A DNA stretch of 64,000 bases. Source: Neostapfia colusana. Its lineage: Eukaryota; Streptophyta; Magnoliopsida; Poales; Poaceae. The notes under the pieces were generated by a model. The model saw only the letters and a list, made by a program, of their open reading frames with translations. It was not told the origin of the DNA and ran no database searches. The stretch spans positions 25,181,241 through 25,245,240 of the forward strand of contig JASWHV010000005.1 of the NCBI GenBank assembly GCA_030760725.1, in the 5' to 3' direction. Made by a program: the position numbers and the translations under genes. Below are positions 33,331 through 45,360 of the stretch, piece after piece; within the stretch, counting starts at the first letter, position 1; each line of letters begins with the position of its first letter.

Positions 33331-34040
33331 ATTGCACGACCACGAAGCAACCTTTCATGAGCCTGAGTTCCAGGCTGCAGTGCCTGGGCGGCTGGGCCTC
33401 ACCAATGTGACTACTGTCCTTGCAAAGATTCTGACTCCCACCGATTGCAATTCAAATCAGTCCCGCCTTCTATTGCAAAACCTTCAACTGTTTTCGACTC
33501 ACCGCCGATTGTCATGCTCACACCATACGAGAATCGAGCTGTGCATAGAGAGGGCACTTTGGACGGTTTACAGTTGGAAGCCCTTGACCGACATGGCCGT
33601 TCCTATGATATGACTTTTAAGTTTCTTGAGAGCAATGTTGTACTGTCTTATTGGTGAGTTGGCAAAGTTCTTGGCCTGAAATGGTGTGCGCAGTGGTGAT
33701 TTGTTTGAGCTTGTGGCTTTTCGCTTTGAAGGGCAACTCGTACTAAGTTGACGCATCATACAAAGGAGGATCACACTCTTGACGAAACAGAGGTAGCAAA
33801 AAGTTCAAAGGAGGTACACTCCTAAGGAGATTGAGAAAAATGAAGGTGCATTGGAGGAGGGAACTTCTTAGGAGATTGAGGCAGCAGAGAGTGCAGAGAA
33901 GTGGACCCGTGAGGATATGGAGGTGGTGGGAATCATGATAAAGCTATCAAACTTCAAGGATGGAGAAAGGTCGTAGCCATCTTGTGCAGAACAATGCTCT
34001 GCAAAGACTGAAGCAGATTGAGTAATTGTCAGCGGTGAGG
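33331..34040 (+). pseudogene. B3-domain-like host pseudogene fragment
   Basis: Reading across frames: LAKILTPTDCNSNQSRLLL (33410-33470), a frameshift, then KPSTV...RNA-like linker, LQLEALDRHGRSYDMTFKFLESN (33570-33635), a stop near 33655, GLKWC...DLFELVAFRFEGQLVLS (33675-33750), and TREDMEVVGIMIKLSNF further on. The order (basic SRLLL start, DRxGR strand, FLESN, GD.VEL.AFR) resembles the B3 DNA-binding domain of a grass B3 gene family. Several stops and frame changes make it a pseudogene. The family call is from memory and uncertain. Confidence 0.5.
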
Positions 34041-34675
34041 AAATTAAAAGTTTACTAGATCTCTTTTTAGTATATATTGCTTGGTTCCCTCAAGGCCTCA
34101 ATAGTGGTTTTTGTGCTAGGCAGCTAGGTTGTCATGTAGGAATTGATACCATTTTAGTCCTAATTTTAGTACTGATTTACAGCCACACACTAGAAGGTTC
34201 TTACATATAGAATAACCAGGCAAATTCTGTGGCCCTAAGAGATAGACATATTTTGCCTTAATCTTAAGAAAAGAATAAACAATATTTCCTTTGTCTAATA
34301 AACACCAAATAGTTGTCATGATTTTTATTTCTCCCTGTCATTTGTTCAACATGGCATCTCATATTTTGGGTTGTGTATCAATTATAACTGTTGGGGTTCC
34401 TTTGATTTTATCTAGAAATAGGCTTATACTTTCAGGTTTTGCATTAGTTCTTGTCATGTACACTAATCCTTATGATGACACACATCAATGTTTTGAATGA
34501 AGGTACTAATACCTTTGGGAGATGATTTGTGTTTCCTTTCTTTGTAAGAAAACTTAGGTTACCTGGGCCAACACATTGTGAATGCTTATAGCTTATCTGT
34601 TATTCAGTTTTTGCGTCACTGCATGAAGTCAGGAGGTCAGTAACTTGAAGTCTCCCTTTTTCTTCACTAAGGCAG
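34041..34675. other. Host-like AT-rich sequence, no gene seen
   Basis: It continues from the B3-like pseudogene to the start of LTR C without transposon signatures. It may be former 3' flank of that gene. No RNA or protein feature is supported. Confidence 0.4.
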
Positions 34676-35440
34676 TGTCACACCCGTTTTTCTTGAAGAC
34701 GAACCGAGTCAATATACACATGTATGCCATGATCGTTCATTCATACATGTGACGACAAATAGTGATCACATCATATATTACATGCCAAGTTAATCGTGTA
34801 CATAAAGTCTTACATAAATGTCTTTAAAGACTAATAAAGAGTTAGATACATCAATGACAACGCAGCGGAATAAATATTGTGGAGCTCCATCACAAGTGTT
34901 GTCCGGGGGATTCCGCAAGCCTAGTAGAGGTCTTCCCGATCGATGTCGTCTTCGTTGTACTCAACACCATCTCCATTGCCTGAGCAACAGTTAAATCCAA
35001 CAAAAGAAAGCTTGAGTACCTAAGGTAGTCAGCAATTGTGGGAAATATATGACATGAAGGCCAAGCTAAGGAAAGGCTTACATCATGGTTTTAGCACTAC
35101 ACATATAACCTAACACCTTAGCTTGAATTAGCACCTAGATTACTACATCAATAAATTCATCCCATCCCATAACCACATCATAAATGTTAAGTTTCCCACT
35201 TAACATTCTCAACCATTTCACTTCTAATTCCACTAATCATGAAGAAGTTCGAGCCGCTCTTGACCGTGAGCACCGTGAGCACGACTGTCATGACCGTTTC
35301 TCAACTGCAGAGTTTGTGCCGCTTTACCCACAAGTAGTGATTTCATCCCCCATTTCTGGGTGGACTATAAGGACTTCCATTTTGCCCGTGGCAGCCAACC
35401 ACATTCACACTTCCATGGTGTGTGGCCAGAAGATCACTAT
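34676..35440 (-). repeat. LTR C: partial minus-strand gypsy LTR (765 bp)
   Basis: It begins TGTCACACCCG and aligns with the first 765 bp of LTRs A and B (same blocks, including GTTGTCCGGGG and the palindrome at 35284-35297). It stops at 35440 where LTR D begins, in the middle of the conserved GATCACTA block. The remainder of C is not found in the window. Confidence 0.78.
35284..35297 (-). promoter_or_regulatory. Conserved palindrome in LTR C
   Basis: ACTGTCATGACCGT, one mismatch from the perfect palindrome of LTR A, followed by ACTGCAG. The third hairpin is missing because the LTR is cut 150 bp further on. Confidence 0.5.
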
Positions 35441-38426
35441 TGTGACGGACCGAAATCCGTACATCCTAGAATCAAAAAGGGTGGTGCTGCACGATGCGAC
35501 ACCCGACAACACACACGATAAGAAACATAGTATTACATTGAAACCTACTAAATTTGTACAAAAGTAGTACAACCCTTCAGTTTACATCTATTTACAGAGT
35601 CTACTACAACGGAAGATAATTATACAACTCACGCCAACACCTAACTAGCAAAAGTTGGTTGTCCGTTCCTACGGACAACCCACACTAGCTGCACTCAGCC
35701 TCAGCACGGCGTGTACGGCTCTCACACAGCCGTAGTCTTCGATGGAGGGTAGCCATCGCCGGTGGACTTGCACTCCGAGTCCGTGGGTTACTCCTCTCCT
35801 GCAAACACTTATAGCAGTAACCGTGAGCACGATGGCTTAGCAAGTCCTAACTGACTCTCCCACACATGAAACTCTACATGCAGGTCATACTCGAATATAG
35901 GATGATAATTTGCAGCAACCGGGCATGCCTACAAGTTCATCCTTAGTTCATATTTTAGCCACAAGTTAACGGTTCATGAATCTGAAATTTAGTAAGAAAT
36001 ATTTAGTGGCACACATGTAACAATACAAGTTATTCATATCAGCAATATCGAATCATAACATTCCATATGTTAACCTACGTCACGGCACAGTGAACAAGCA
36101 GTACTCATAACCGTGAGGGAAGGCGAATCGACTCGTTATACACCTGCAGGGATACCCCGAATAGCACGTCAGGTACGCCCATCCGTGGAGCTGCACAGAA
36201 CGCTCACTCGATGTCGTACGGAACAACCTTTCACCAAGCAGCCCAAACGTCGAACCGGTCGCACTCAAACGGACAGGAGGTTCCCTACACGGAGCATATC
36301 TCTATGCCCGTTAGCGGATTCCACCTTGCTGCCCTCAACCTACACCTATAAATCGGTGTGTTATGTCTCGACACCCGGAGGTATAGGTTACATCAGTTTA
36401 TCAGACCCCGTATATCCGATATGCCATCGGTACATTCAAACTTGTTCAGCAGGGCCGCACACGGATCGGTCCTCAATCGACACAGACAGGGCTATGCACA
36501 CAAGACTTCCTCTTGCTGCGTCCTAGCCCCTGCCAGTCTCATTTTCTTTCTAAAGTTGTCTCACATCTCGAACCAATCCCGTATGTGGCAACTCCTATAC
36601 GCGCGAGTAGATTCCAACTACTCGACTTGTACCGAAGGCTATCAATATTAGGCCAAGAATGATCTACTCGAGGACCTAGACACTACCCTCATTCTCTTTG
36701 AAATATTCTGGTTATGCAATTGGGATTTCATCCATCCTACACCTAAAGCAGATACATACTCCAAGCTAAGTGAATATAAATCAAAACTTTATAAAACTTG
36801 TTAAATGCAAATCGGGGCTTGCCTTGTTGCTTCTGGTCAGGGTTAGTGTCTCCTCCGGAAGTATGAAGTCCAAAACCTCCGGGGTCTCCTCGCGTTCAGC
36901 GACTACACGTAAGCAATTTAATGACATGTCAATTTAAATGCAATGTGTTGATTTTAGTATATAAAGACCATAACTCTAGCTAGACATCACCTTTGGCTCT
37001 GAAATTTTTACTGTGGCTTGGTAAGAACCTAACCCGAGACATGACCAAATTTAATTTGGAACAAAGCTCATTTTGAGCCCTGTACAAATAAAAGTCTAAA
37101 TAGTCATTACTAGAGCTTCCAAAGATTTCTAGGGATTTTCATGGATCAACCATTACGTTCTGGAAACTAGGGTTTGAGAGGGTTCTAATGGAGTGTGTTT
37201 CATGTAATTTGAAGAATCCTAGAGAAAGTTATGCCCTAATCAAGAATTGAGAAAATCCTGAAAAATATTTCGGTACACTTTTCTTTTTTTCAGGGCAGTT
37301 CAATTAATCACACCATTATGGGGAATAATGAACTTAGATGGATCAGAAGTTTTTCCTGTAACTCAAGGATTTTCCAATGAACATCCTAGCCAAGTTTCAG
37401 AATTTTCCATAAAGGAAATCTCCAGATAAAATTCCCAACAGTTTAAATTTTAGGGAATTAGTTCTGGAAAATTATTAAGTTTCACGAGCTGAAACTTATT
37501 TTTCTGGATAGTACTCGAAGAGTTGAATCCAACAAAATTTGGTTCACTAAATTTGGACAATTCTACACAAAGTTATGAATTTCTAAAATTTGGGCTGATT
37601 CCTGAATTATTTTCCTAAAGAAAATCCCTTCCCGCGCCTTAACAGCGACTGACAGTGGGGTCCGCAGGTTTAATTTAAACTAACCGCGTGCGCTTAGCGC
37701 TGTGGCTGACATATGGGACCCAGACTTTCGTCTACCTCGCGACGCCGCCGCCCACCTAACTTCGGGCGCTGAACACGCTGGACACCTTGCTGCCACCGGC
37801 TAACTGTCGTAGCTCGCCGGCGACGAGCGCTATGCTACTGTGCCCCCTCGACAACATGTTCCCGTCATTCCGACCACCCCCTTCATGCGCTAATCGCGTC
37901 ACCACGTCCAGGGCAGCCTCTGGAAGCTCAGCATGACCTCGGTTGGGACCCAAACCGCCGTCAAACCGGACCTCACCGGCGACCCCCTCTTTCGCCGAAC
38001 TGTTCCTCGGTGAAACTATGATTCTGGTGGGTCTTTCTTGCTGGTTCCTGATCGAGGAGAAGCGCAAAGATCTCTAGAGCATGTTTGGGCTGCAGCTCGA
38101 CCGGCGGTTGCCTCTGTGCAACGAATTTTGCCGTCAACCGATCGCTAACCCTAATACACACCGTGAAGGGGAACTAGGAATTCTCGCTCTACACCGCATG
38201 AAACGTCAATGGTCTTCTCCTACAGCTTCCTCACAAGCAGGCAAACCTTTTATTCTCTGGTGGCGGTGCGTGAAGCAGCCGGGATCGGCCGGTCGCCGGT
38301 GATCAGAGAGCAGCGGCGAGAAGCTCGCGAGAGGAAGCTAAGCACGACGCGGTGTGAGCTGGTTTTCACTCGGGAATGAAGACCACGGTCGACACAGCTC
38401 ATGTGCTGGACTTTGAGCCGACGTTC
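35441..38426 (-). repeat. LTR D: partial minus-strand LTR of another family
   Basis: It begins TGTGACGGACCG directly at the break in C. It is about 3 kb, AT-rich on the left and GC-rich on the right (37620-38400), the layout of a minus-strand LTR with a GC-rich transcribed leader. No gene is supported. It ends without a TG...CA terminus where LTR E begins, so E appears to have inserted into D and the outer part of D is not in the window. It is not closely related to the other LTRs. Confidence 0.6.
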
Positions 38427-38832
38427 TGTAACACCTAAAAAATATTGTTAAGACCCTAAATCATGTTAAGAGGGGAATTTAAAAATTTTTGGACGTGTTG
38501 CATGTTTTGCAAAAATTCAAATTCAAACTGGAATTCAAATTAAACTCAAATCAGAAAAGAAATAGAAAAAGAAAAAGAGAAAACAGAAAAAAACCGGCCA
38601 GTGGGCCGAAACCCACCAGCCGGCCCAGCCAGCGCCCGCGCCAGCCCGCAGCCGCGCGCGCTGCTGCCTCACGCTGACAGGCGGGACCCACCCGATCTTC
38701 GTCTACCTCGCGACAGCGACGGACTCCCTCGCGCCCGAATCAAAACCGATCGGGATTTTGGCGTATCCCTGCTGAATTCTGTTCGTAGGCGACGCGGACA
38801 TGATCTAAACCACCCCGCCGCCCTCCCCCGTC

Positions 38833-38839
38833 TATAAAA
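38833..38839 (+). promoter_or_regulatory. TATA box of LTR E
   Basis: TATAAAA between GC-rich flanks, conserved in the sister LTR of A. Confidence 0.72.
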
Positions 38840-41050
38840 ACCCCGGCCTCGTTCTGTTTTTCCCACGCGATCGGCTGTTTTTACTCCGGTGAGAACCGAG
38901 ACTTCTCCGGCGAATTCTGGCCGATCTAAGCTCGGAAATTCCGATCTAACTCGCTGTGCTTGATCCACCGCCTCCGGGGAACCTTGCAGGTGCAGAAAAC
39001 TCGGTGATTTGCGGTGTAAACACAGCGCCGACGAGCTTCGCCGTGGTTTCGCCTCGGACCTCGTCGCCGATCACTTTCCAGGACCTCCGAGCTCAAGAAA
39101 ACCCCCGAGGTGAGATCCCCGACCTCCCCTCCACCGATCTATGCCATAAAATCACAGTTCTAGGAAGAATTCCCGAAGATCCGAAAGTTTCCGGCGAGAT
39201 CGCCGCTTCCCGCCGCCGTGCGCCGCCGGCAGCGCCGCCCGCGCTCGATCAGAGCGACGTGGCTGCTTGTGCGCCGTTTATTTTAAATCGCACTGTAGGG
39301 TTTAAACCCCCGCGTACCGGTTCGATGTTATAATCTCGGCCATCGGTTTAAAATCGGACGGTCCACGTCAGCCCCGCGTTATAAAGACTGGAAATCTTAC
39401 GTGCTACCCCCTGGGGTTCTCGGGAAATAAGAGCTAGCCCCAGAAACTTCTGATCTAACCCCTGGAACTCCAGAAAATCATGTATATTCATTTAAAAATC
39501 AGTTTTAACCCCTGGACTTAATAAAAATTAGGAAAAACACCTCTGATAAGTGTAGCTAGACCCCTGGGAATTCTGAAAATAATATTATAGACCCTGTAGT
39601 GGGGTAAGTTTAACTTTTTAGCCCTGTTTAGTATTTAATTTAGGAAATTGAATATGTGGCTAGTGTTTAAAAATTAAAAAGTGGGACAAACATATTGTCA
39701 AAATTTAATTAAAGACTTTCTCAGTGTTTAGGAAACTTTGGAGTGAGATAAAAACATATTTTGGGCTGAATTGAATCTGTTTAATTTATTATTCACATTT
39801 AGGGACACATTTTTAAGTAAAGAATAGTTATAGAAAATAGGGAAAATAATTGTGAAATAGTTTACATCAGAGGCAAAGGTCAAAATATGTTATTAAATTA
39901 TTTAGGACCAGAACCTATTCTGTTTAGATGATGTGTCTTACTATTTTCAATATAAAGTACACATTTATGCATAGGAAAATAAATCTGAAAATATAGCAAC
40001 TAGTAAATGATAAATGGAGTTTCTAAAATCCAAAGAATTCAGTTTAGGGTTGGTAGAAATTCTGAAGACACATATGGAGAAGAAAAATACCTTTCATGCA
40101 TACTTGGTAACTAAAAGGTGTAGTAAAAAATATAAGGAAAATTATTTAAATTGGAAACTCATATATAAAGTATGCAAGCATAAATGTGAATACAAAAGTA
40201 GGAATCATATACACATGATTAAAAGTGCATGCAAGCCACAAATCAACACACATAGAGTAACCACAACACATATAGTTGTGAATGACTTTCATAAATATGA
40301 ATGTGTGGTTTGTATAAAGTGGAAGTGTGAACTATGTCTTATAGATTGTTGTTTTTCTTTTGCTACGTGTGATGGTATGATGTAGAACCTGCTCAAGAGC
40401 AAGTTATTCCTTTCCAAGATCAGGACTACCCATTTCAAGAGCAGCAGGAAGGAGGCAAGTGTCCTTGACCACTTTGATCCTATGCTAGGATGTGTTGCTA
40501 GCATTATTTGCATTGTCAATTGAAATATGAAACCCATGCTAGGAAGTTTCCCTAGAATTGATTACCTTGTTTCCTTGTAGCTTGGGTTGGGATTTATTTG
40601 ATCATGTCATTTATTATTATGCACATGCTTAGCCATGCTTAGAATGAGATATTTGGGATAAGAGATCATCAGTTTATATTACCATACTCTTGAATGAGAT
40701 ATTGTGAGTTATGTAGAGGTAGGGATCAAGGCAAGTTGGATGTTTTGGTTGTGTGCTGGGTGCACGAGACTCGGGTTTGTGTTTAGTACTTGCCTGGATC
40801 CTAAGGACCGGTTCATGGAGCATGTAACCTGGCTTTACAGTGCCAACCACATGCTGAGATGGGGCAGCTTGGCCAATTAATTAGGTGTATCCCCGGCGTA
40901 GTATGGGTGTGTTGGATGGTGCGGGGAGTAGGTGTCAGCTGGACTACCATATGAACCGCAAGGCTCAAGAGGGGGCCACTGCAGCGGGGTTGGAGCCTCT
41001 TGTATGCTGTTAGGGGTGAAACCTCAGTGGGACCACGCTCGTCGGCAATC

Positions 41051-41224
41051 CCTTTGTAAAGGCTTCGTAGTGATCTCCTGGCTACACACCTGGGAAGTGT
41101 GAATGTGGTTCGTAGCCACTAGTATAATGGAGGTTCTTTTAGTCCACCCGGCAACGGGGGATGAAATCACTACATGTGGGTACAGTGGTACAAACTCTGC
41201 AGAGTCAAAAACTGTCATGATAGC
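41051..41224 (+). promoter_or_regulatory. Conserved three-hairpin block in LTR E
   Basis: In the sense direction: CCTTTGTAAAGG (41051-41062), ACTCTGCAGAGT (a perfect 12-bp palindrome near 41193-41204) and ACTGTCATGATAGC (41211-41224), in which one stem pair becomes G-U in RNA and the outermost pair is lost. Confidence 0.55.
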
Positions 41225-41861
41225 CGTGCTCACGGTCAAGAGCGGCTTGGACTTATTCATGATTAGAGGAGTGATGGTTTTGGAAGTTGTGGATGTTAAG
41301 CGGGGAGCTTAATATTGGAAATGATGTTATGGTTATTTGATTATGATGATGGTATTGGAGCTTAGGACCATTTCACTTGTGTAGTAATGTAGGTGCTTAA
41401 TAAGCTAAGGTGATAGGTATTAATTGCGTAGTGCTTTAACCATGAGTTCAACCTCTCCTTGTTCTAGCCATGCATGATATAATTTTCCCACACTTGCTGA
41501 GTACCATTGGTACTCAACCTTGCATATTTTGTTGGTTTATATTGCTGCTCAGGTCAAGATAATGAGGTGGTGTATAATGAACAAAACTTTGGACCTGAAG
41601 AAGGTTTCTAGGTTCATGGAGACCCTGGGCAACGCCTGTGATGGAGCCCTCAAGAATATTATTCCGCTGCTAGTTTATTTACTTGTGATGAACTTATTAT
41701 TGTCCATCGAGACATTTGCTATGTAAGACTTATTTATATTCGACACCTGGCTTGTAATAAATGATGCTTCACTATTTGTCATCACATGTATGAGAAAATG
41801 ATCCTGGCATACATGTGATATTCACTTGGTTGTTCTTCGGAAAAACCGGGTGTGACAGAAG

Positions 41862-41874
41862 TGGTATCAGAGCC
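41862..41874 (+). other. Primer-binding site of element E
   Basis: TGGTATCAGAGCC, four bases after the LTR end, for initiator methionine tRNA. Confidence 0.95.
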
Positions 41875-42077
41875 AAGGTTGCCCGTAGGAACATGAACCT
41901 AGGTAGAAATGGATGTATTTAAGGGCCCTATTTTCTTAAAAAACTATTTTACAAAGCTATGGATTGAAAAGTGTTATTTAAATGAGTCACTTTCTTCATC
42001 TTACCCCGACTTTCATTCAAAATAGGATTTTTGTTTGAGAGTTTATCTAACCTAATTTTATATTCTTTTTGTTTTAG

Positions 42078-42857
42078 ATGGTTCGCATGATTCGCACCGC
42101 TCACAAGTCCACAGGAGGGAGAGTTCCCATAGTTGCCCTTGCCGAAAGAGAGGAGAGCTGTCCGGTGACGTACCTTTCCTATGGATTGGCAGTAGGAGGC
42201 TTATTGCGCCATCTTCGGCGTATGCTCGAAGCCGCCGGCAACACGGGAAAGCTAATCATCCACTATAACTCCACCATGACCATCCGTGAGAAGAGGGAAG
42301 AATGGAGCTCAGAGATGAGGATTATACATGAAAATCAGCTGCTTAAGATTCACCACTCTCCAGCTTGTCGAGCAACACAGGTCGATGCGGAGAAAGATGT
42401 CACCTGGGAGGCCATCACCTGCCAGAGCCACATCTATCGTCGCCATTTGGACAAAACTGAGTACATGTATGTCCTCCAACGTGAGAGTGGTACCACGGAG
42501 TACAAGTACCCGCCGGTGCAGCAAGGGACTTCTCATGAGCACATGGACTTGTGCTTGGAAGATGCTGCTATGCTCAGCACTCGACTACAGGAGTGTCAAC
42601 AAGAGCTTCAGGATGTCCGGGACACCCTGAAGGAAACGGAGGCGTTGCTGCGAGCCTGCTTGAGGGCGAGAGAAAGAGGAGATGGGAATGAACTGTGTGT
42701 CACCGTGAATGATACATGGACTCCTGACTCCCCGGATCGCCGAGCGATCAGACGTCGTCGCACTTCTCCACCAGCAGCCTCCCCACCCAAAGAAGAGTCA
42801 GAAGGCAGCCGAAATGAAGAGGAAGATCCCGAGGAGCCAGCTCAAGAAAACGAGTAG
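42078..42857 (+). CDS. ORF0 of element E (259 residues), unknown function, H3-tail-like N-terminus
   Basis: A complete ATG-to-TAG frame upstream of gag. The first 22 residues match the histone H3 N-terminus at 12 positions (initiator Met counted), including the run RTAHKSTGG where H3 has QTARKSTGG, and the P, L and A at positions 17, 21 and 22. The middle has no recognised domain. Residues about 155-200 (AAMLSTRLQECQQELQDVRD...) look like a coiled coil. The tail has a RRAIRRRRTSP basic stretch and an acidic EESEG...EEEDPEEPAQENE end. A pyrimidine-rich TTTTGTTTTAG precedes the ATG and could be a splice acceptor. Rice RIRE3/RIRE8 also have an ORF upstream of gag; the role is not known. Confidence 0.75.
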   Translation: MVRMIRTAHKSTGGRVPIVALAEREESCPVTYLSYGLAVGGLLRHLRRMLEAAGNTGKLIIHYNSTMTIREKREEWSSEMRIIHENQLLKIHHSPACRATQVDAEKDVTWEAITCQSHIYRRHLDKTEYMYVLQRESGTTEYKYPPVQQGTSHEHMDLCLEDAAMLSTRLQECQQELQDVRDTLKETEALLRACLRARERGDGNELCVTVNDTWTPDSPDRRAIRRRRTSPPAASPPKEESEGSRNEEEDPEEPAQENE

Positions 42858-43161
42858 TGTAGAGTCCCTCCCTTAGTCAGAAAGATGTCGAATAAGCGAG
42901 TCGTTAAGTCAAGTTAATGGTGTGATAATGCTTGGTGTGTGACGTGAGTTGTGGAAGCCATGAGCAATTGTCCACAGCCTCATCTTTAGATTGTTTTGTT
43001 TTGATGTGTGAACCCACATGAAATAATATTGCATTTATTTTTGTGTGAAAAGTGAACCCTTAGAGAAGAATAACAAAGCCTTAACACTTCAAAGTACAAA
43101 CAAATGAAAGTAGTAAGATGATACTAAATGCTTTCAAATTAACATTGGTTGATTCTGCCAG
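42858..43161 (+). other. Spacer between ORF0 and gag in E
   Basis: 304 bp, AT-rich, without a supported gene. It ends in GATTCTGCCAG just before the gag ATG. Confidence 0.5.
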
Positions 43162-45360
43162 ATGGCTGGAAGAGGAAAAGGACGTGCTGCCAACCCCGCC
43201 AACAACAACGATGAGGCATGCAACCCTCATCTTTCTGGAGGCCAGGACCGGGGTGGTCGCCGTGAAGGAGTTGATCCCCTCCACCAAATGCTGGAGAATC
43301 AAAATCAGCTCATCCAGAACTTGACTCAAGTGGTGGCCAACTTGCATCAAGTTCCACCTCCACAAGCTGCACCACGCCAACCAAGGTTGAGTGAGTTTCT
43401 AGGAACTCAACCTCCAAAGTTTGCAAGTGCTGCTGAACCTCTGGAGGCAGATGATTGGCTGAAGACCATTGAAAGTAAGATGAGGATCATACAGTGCCAA
43501 GGGTATGAGAGGGTGCTGTTTGCCTCTCATCAATTGCATGGACCTGCTGCTGATTGGTGGACCGCTTACGTGGCCACCCATCATGACCCTGAGAACATCA
43601 CTTGGCAAGAGTTCAAGCGTAGCTTCCGCAACCATTACATCCTAAGAGGTGAACTCAAAAACAAGAGGAAGGAGTTTTTGGGACTGCAGCAGGGAAACAT
43701 GACGGTGAGGGAATACCTCACTAAATTTACTCAACTATCCCGTTATGCCCCACGGGACATAGAGACTGACGAGCAGAAACAGGATTGTTTCATGGAGGGA
43801 CTTACCGCAGAAATGCAGTGTGCAATGTCCTCAAATGAGTATGAAAGCTTCCAAAAGATGGTGGACAGAGCGTTTGTGGTGGAAAGGAAACTAAAGGCCT
43901 TGGAAAATGAGAATAAGAGGAAGGCCGGTTGGTCATATCAAGCCTTGGGAAGCAACACTCGCCCCCGTATGATGCAGCAACCTACGGGGCCGACGAGCCG
44001 TGCTGCGGTACCCTACTCAGCACCAAGAGGGTACAACCCGAACTACAGGCCTCCGGCAGCACCAGCACAGCCACCACGTCAGTTTGTACAGCAGCCTCGC
44101 CCTGCATATCCACCTCGACCAGCAGTGCAAGGACCCCCGAACCAACCCCAAGATATCAAAGGCCAAGCACCTAAGGTTGGGGTGCAATGTTTTAGCTGTG
44201 GTGAAGTGGGGCACTATGCCTATACGTGCCCAAAGAAGAAGTCCGCGCAGCCACAACAGCAGAATGTAATGAGAGGACGGGTGAACCACGTCACTATGGA
44301 GGAAGCACAAGATGCACCCGACGTGGTAGTTGGTAAGTTTCCTGCCAATTTACACCTTGCAACCCTGCTGTTTGATTATGGTGCCACCCACTCATTTATT
44401 GCTCAAGGGTTTGTTAAGAAGTATGACCTAGCAACAACACAAATGAACCATATGCTAGCCGTAAACTCTCCAGGTGGAGAAATAAGGACAAGACAAGTGT
44501 ATCCCAAAGTGAACCTAGACATTAATGGGGTAGTATTTACTGCTAACCTCATAGTGATATATTCACAAGGGATAGATATTATTTTGGGTATGGATTGGTT
44601 GACCAAACATAAAGGAATCATTCATTGTTCGACCAGAACGGTGGAACTAACTCACCCTAGTGGCACAAGAGTAAAGTTCATAACAATACACGAGCCTAGG
44701 AGGGACATTAAATTAAATCAGGTTGAGGTGAAAGTTGAGGAAATCAGGACCATCAGGGAATATCCAGATGTTTTTCCGGAGGAGTTGCCAGGTATGCCTC
44801 CCGATCGTGAAGTGGAATTCACAATTGAGCTAGTGCCTGGAACAGCCCCGATATACAAGAGACCTTATCGGATGGACTCCAATCAGCTAGAAGAACTCAA
44901 GAATCATTTGAGAGAATTGTCAGAGAAGGGGTATATTCGTCCTAGTTCCTCACCATGGGGAGCTCCGGTGATATTTGTGTCCAAGAAGGACGGAACCCAA
45001 AGGTTATGCGTGGATTACCGTGCTTTGAATGAGGTAACCATCAAGAACAAGTACCCATTACCCCGCATTGAAGACTTGTTCGATCAGTTGAGGGGAGCTT
45101 GTGTGTTCTCGAAAATTGATCTCAGGTCGGGATACCACCAACTCAAGATAAGGCAATCTGATATTCCCAAGACAGCTTTCGTATCTCGGTACGGACTGTA
45201 TGAATACACCATCATGCCTTTCGGGCTAACTAATGCCCCGGCATACTTCATGTATCTCATGAACAAGGTATTCATGGAATATCTGGACAAATTTGTGGTG
45301 GTTTTCATAGATGACATTCTCGTCTTCTCCAAAGATGAAGAAGAACATGAGAAACATCTA
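43162..45360 (+). pseudogene. Gag-protease-RT of element E, truncated
   Basis: The start MAGRGKGRAANPAN is followed by the Gag domain at about residues 75-235 (FLGTQPPKFASAAEPLEADDWL, REYLTKFTQLSRYAP), a Pro-rich stretch, and the zinc knuckle CFSCGEVGHYAYTC near 44185. The protease motif reads FDYGATHSFIA near 44370: the catalytic DSG is DYG. IILGMDWL follows. The RT reads YRMDSNQLEELK, GYIRPSSSPWGAPV, LCVDYRALNEVTIKNKYPLPRI, KIDLRSGYHQLKI, MPFGLTNAPAYF and VVFIDDILVFS, with its catalytic aspartates. About 733 codons are free of stops. After EEEHEKHL the sequence becomes LTR F, and the next stop is at 45412. Confidence 0.93.

Larger units (their letters stand above)
38427..41857 (+). repeat. 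5' LTR of element E (3431 bp)
   Basis: TGTAACACC to GGTGTGACA. TATAAAA at 38833-38839 is the likely core promoter; a GC-rich leader (38840-39380) is followed by 2.4 kb of AT-rich sequence. It is the inverted counterpart of 355-3768. Confidence 0.92.
38427..45360 (+). mobile_element. Element E: Ty3/gypsy retrotransposon with ORF0 (sister of A), truncated in RT
   Basis: It contains the 5' LTR (38427-41857), PBS, ORF0 and a single gag-protease-RT frame from 43162. The frame is lost at about 45360, inside RT just after the polymerase active site, where sequence of LTR F starts. The second half of the element, including RNase H, integrase and 3' LTR, is not in the window. Confidence 0.9.

Noticed and set aside
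36113..36526. A 137-codon plus-strand frame in LTR D
   Set aside because: No recognised motif, and it lies in non-coding LTR sequence of minus orientation.
38956..39333. A 125-codon open frame inside LTR E, with a 109-codon counterpart in LTR A (2860-3189, minus)
   Set aside because: Both begin at GTG, not ATG, and show no domain. The LTRs are young enough to stay open by chance in GC-rich sequence.
355..41857. LTRs A and E as the two LTRs of one very long element
   Set aside because: They are in opposite orientation and each is followed by its own PBS and ORF0.
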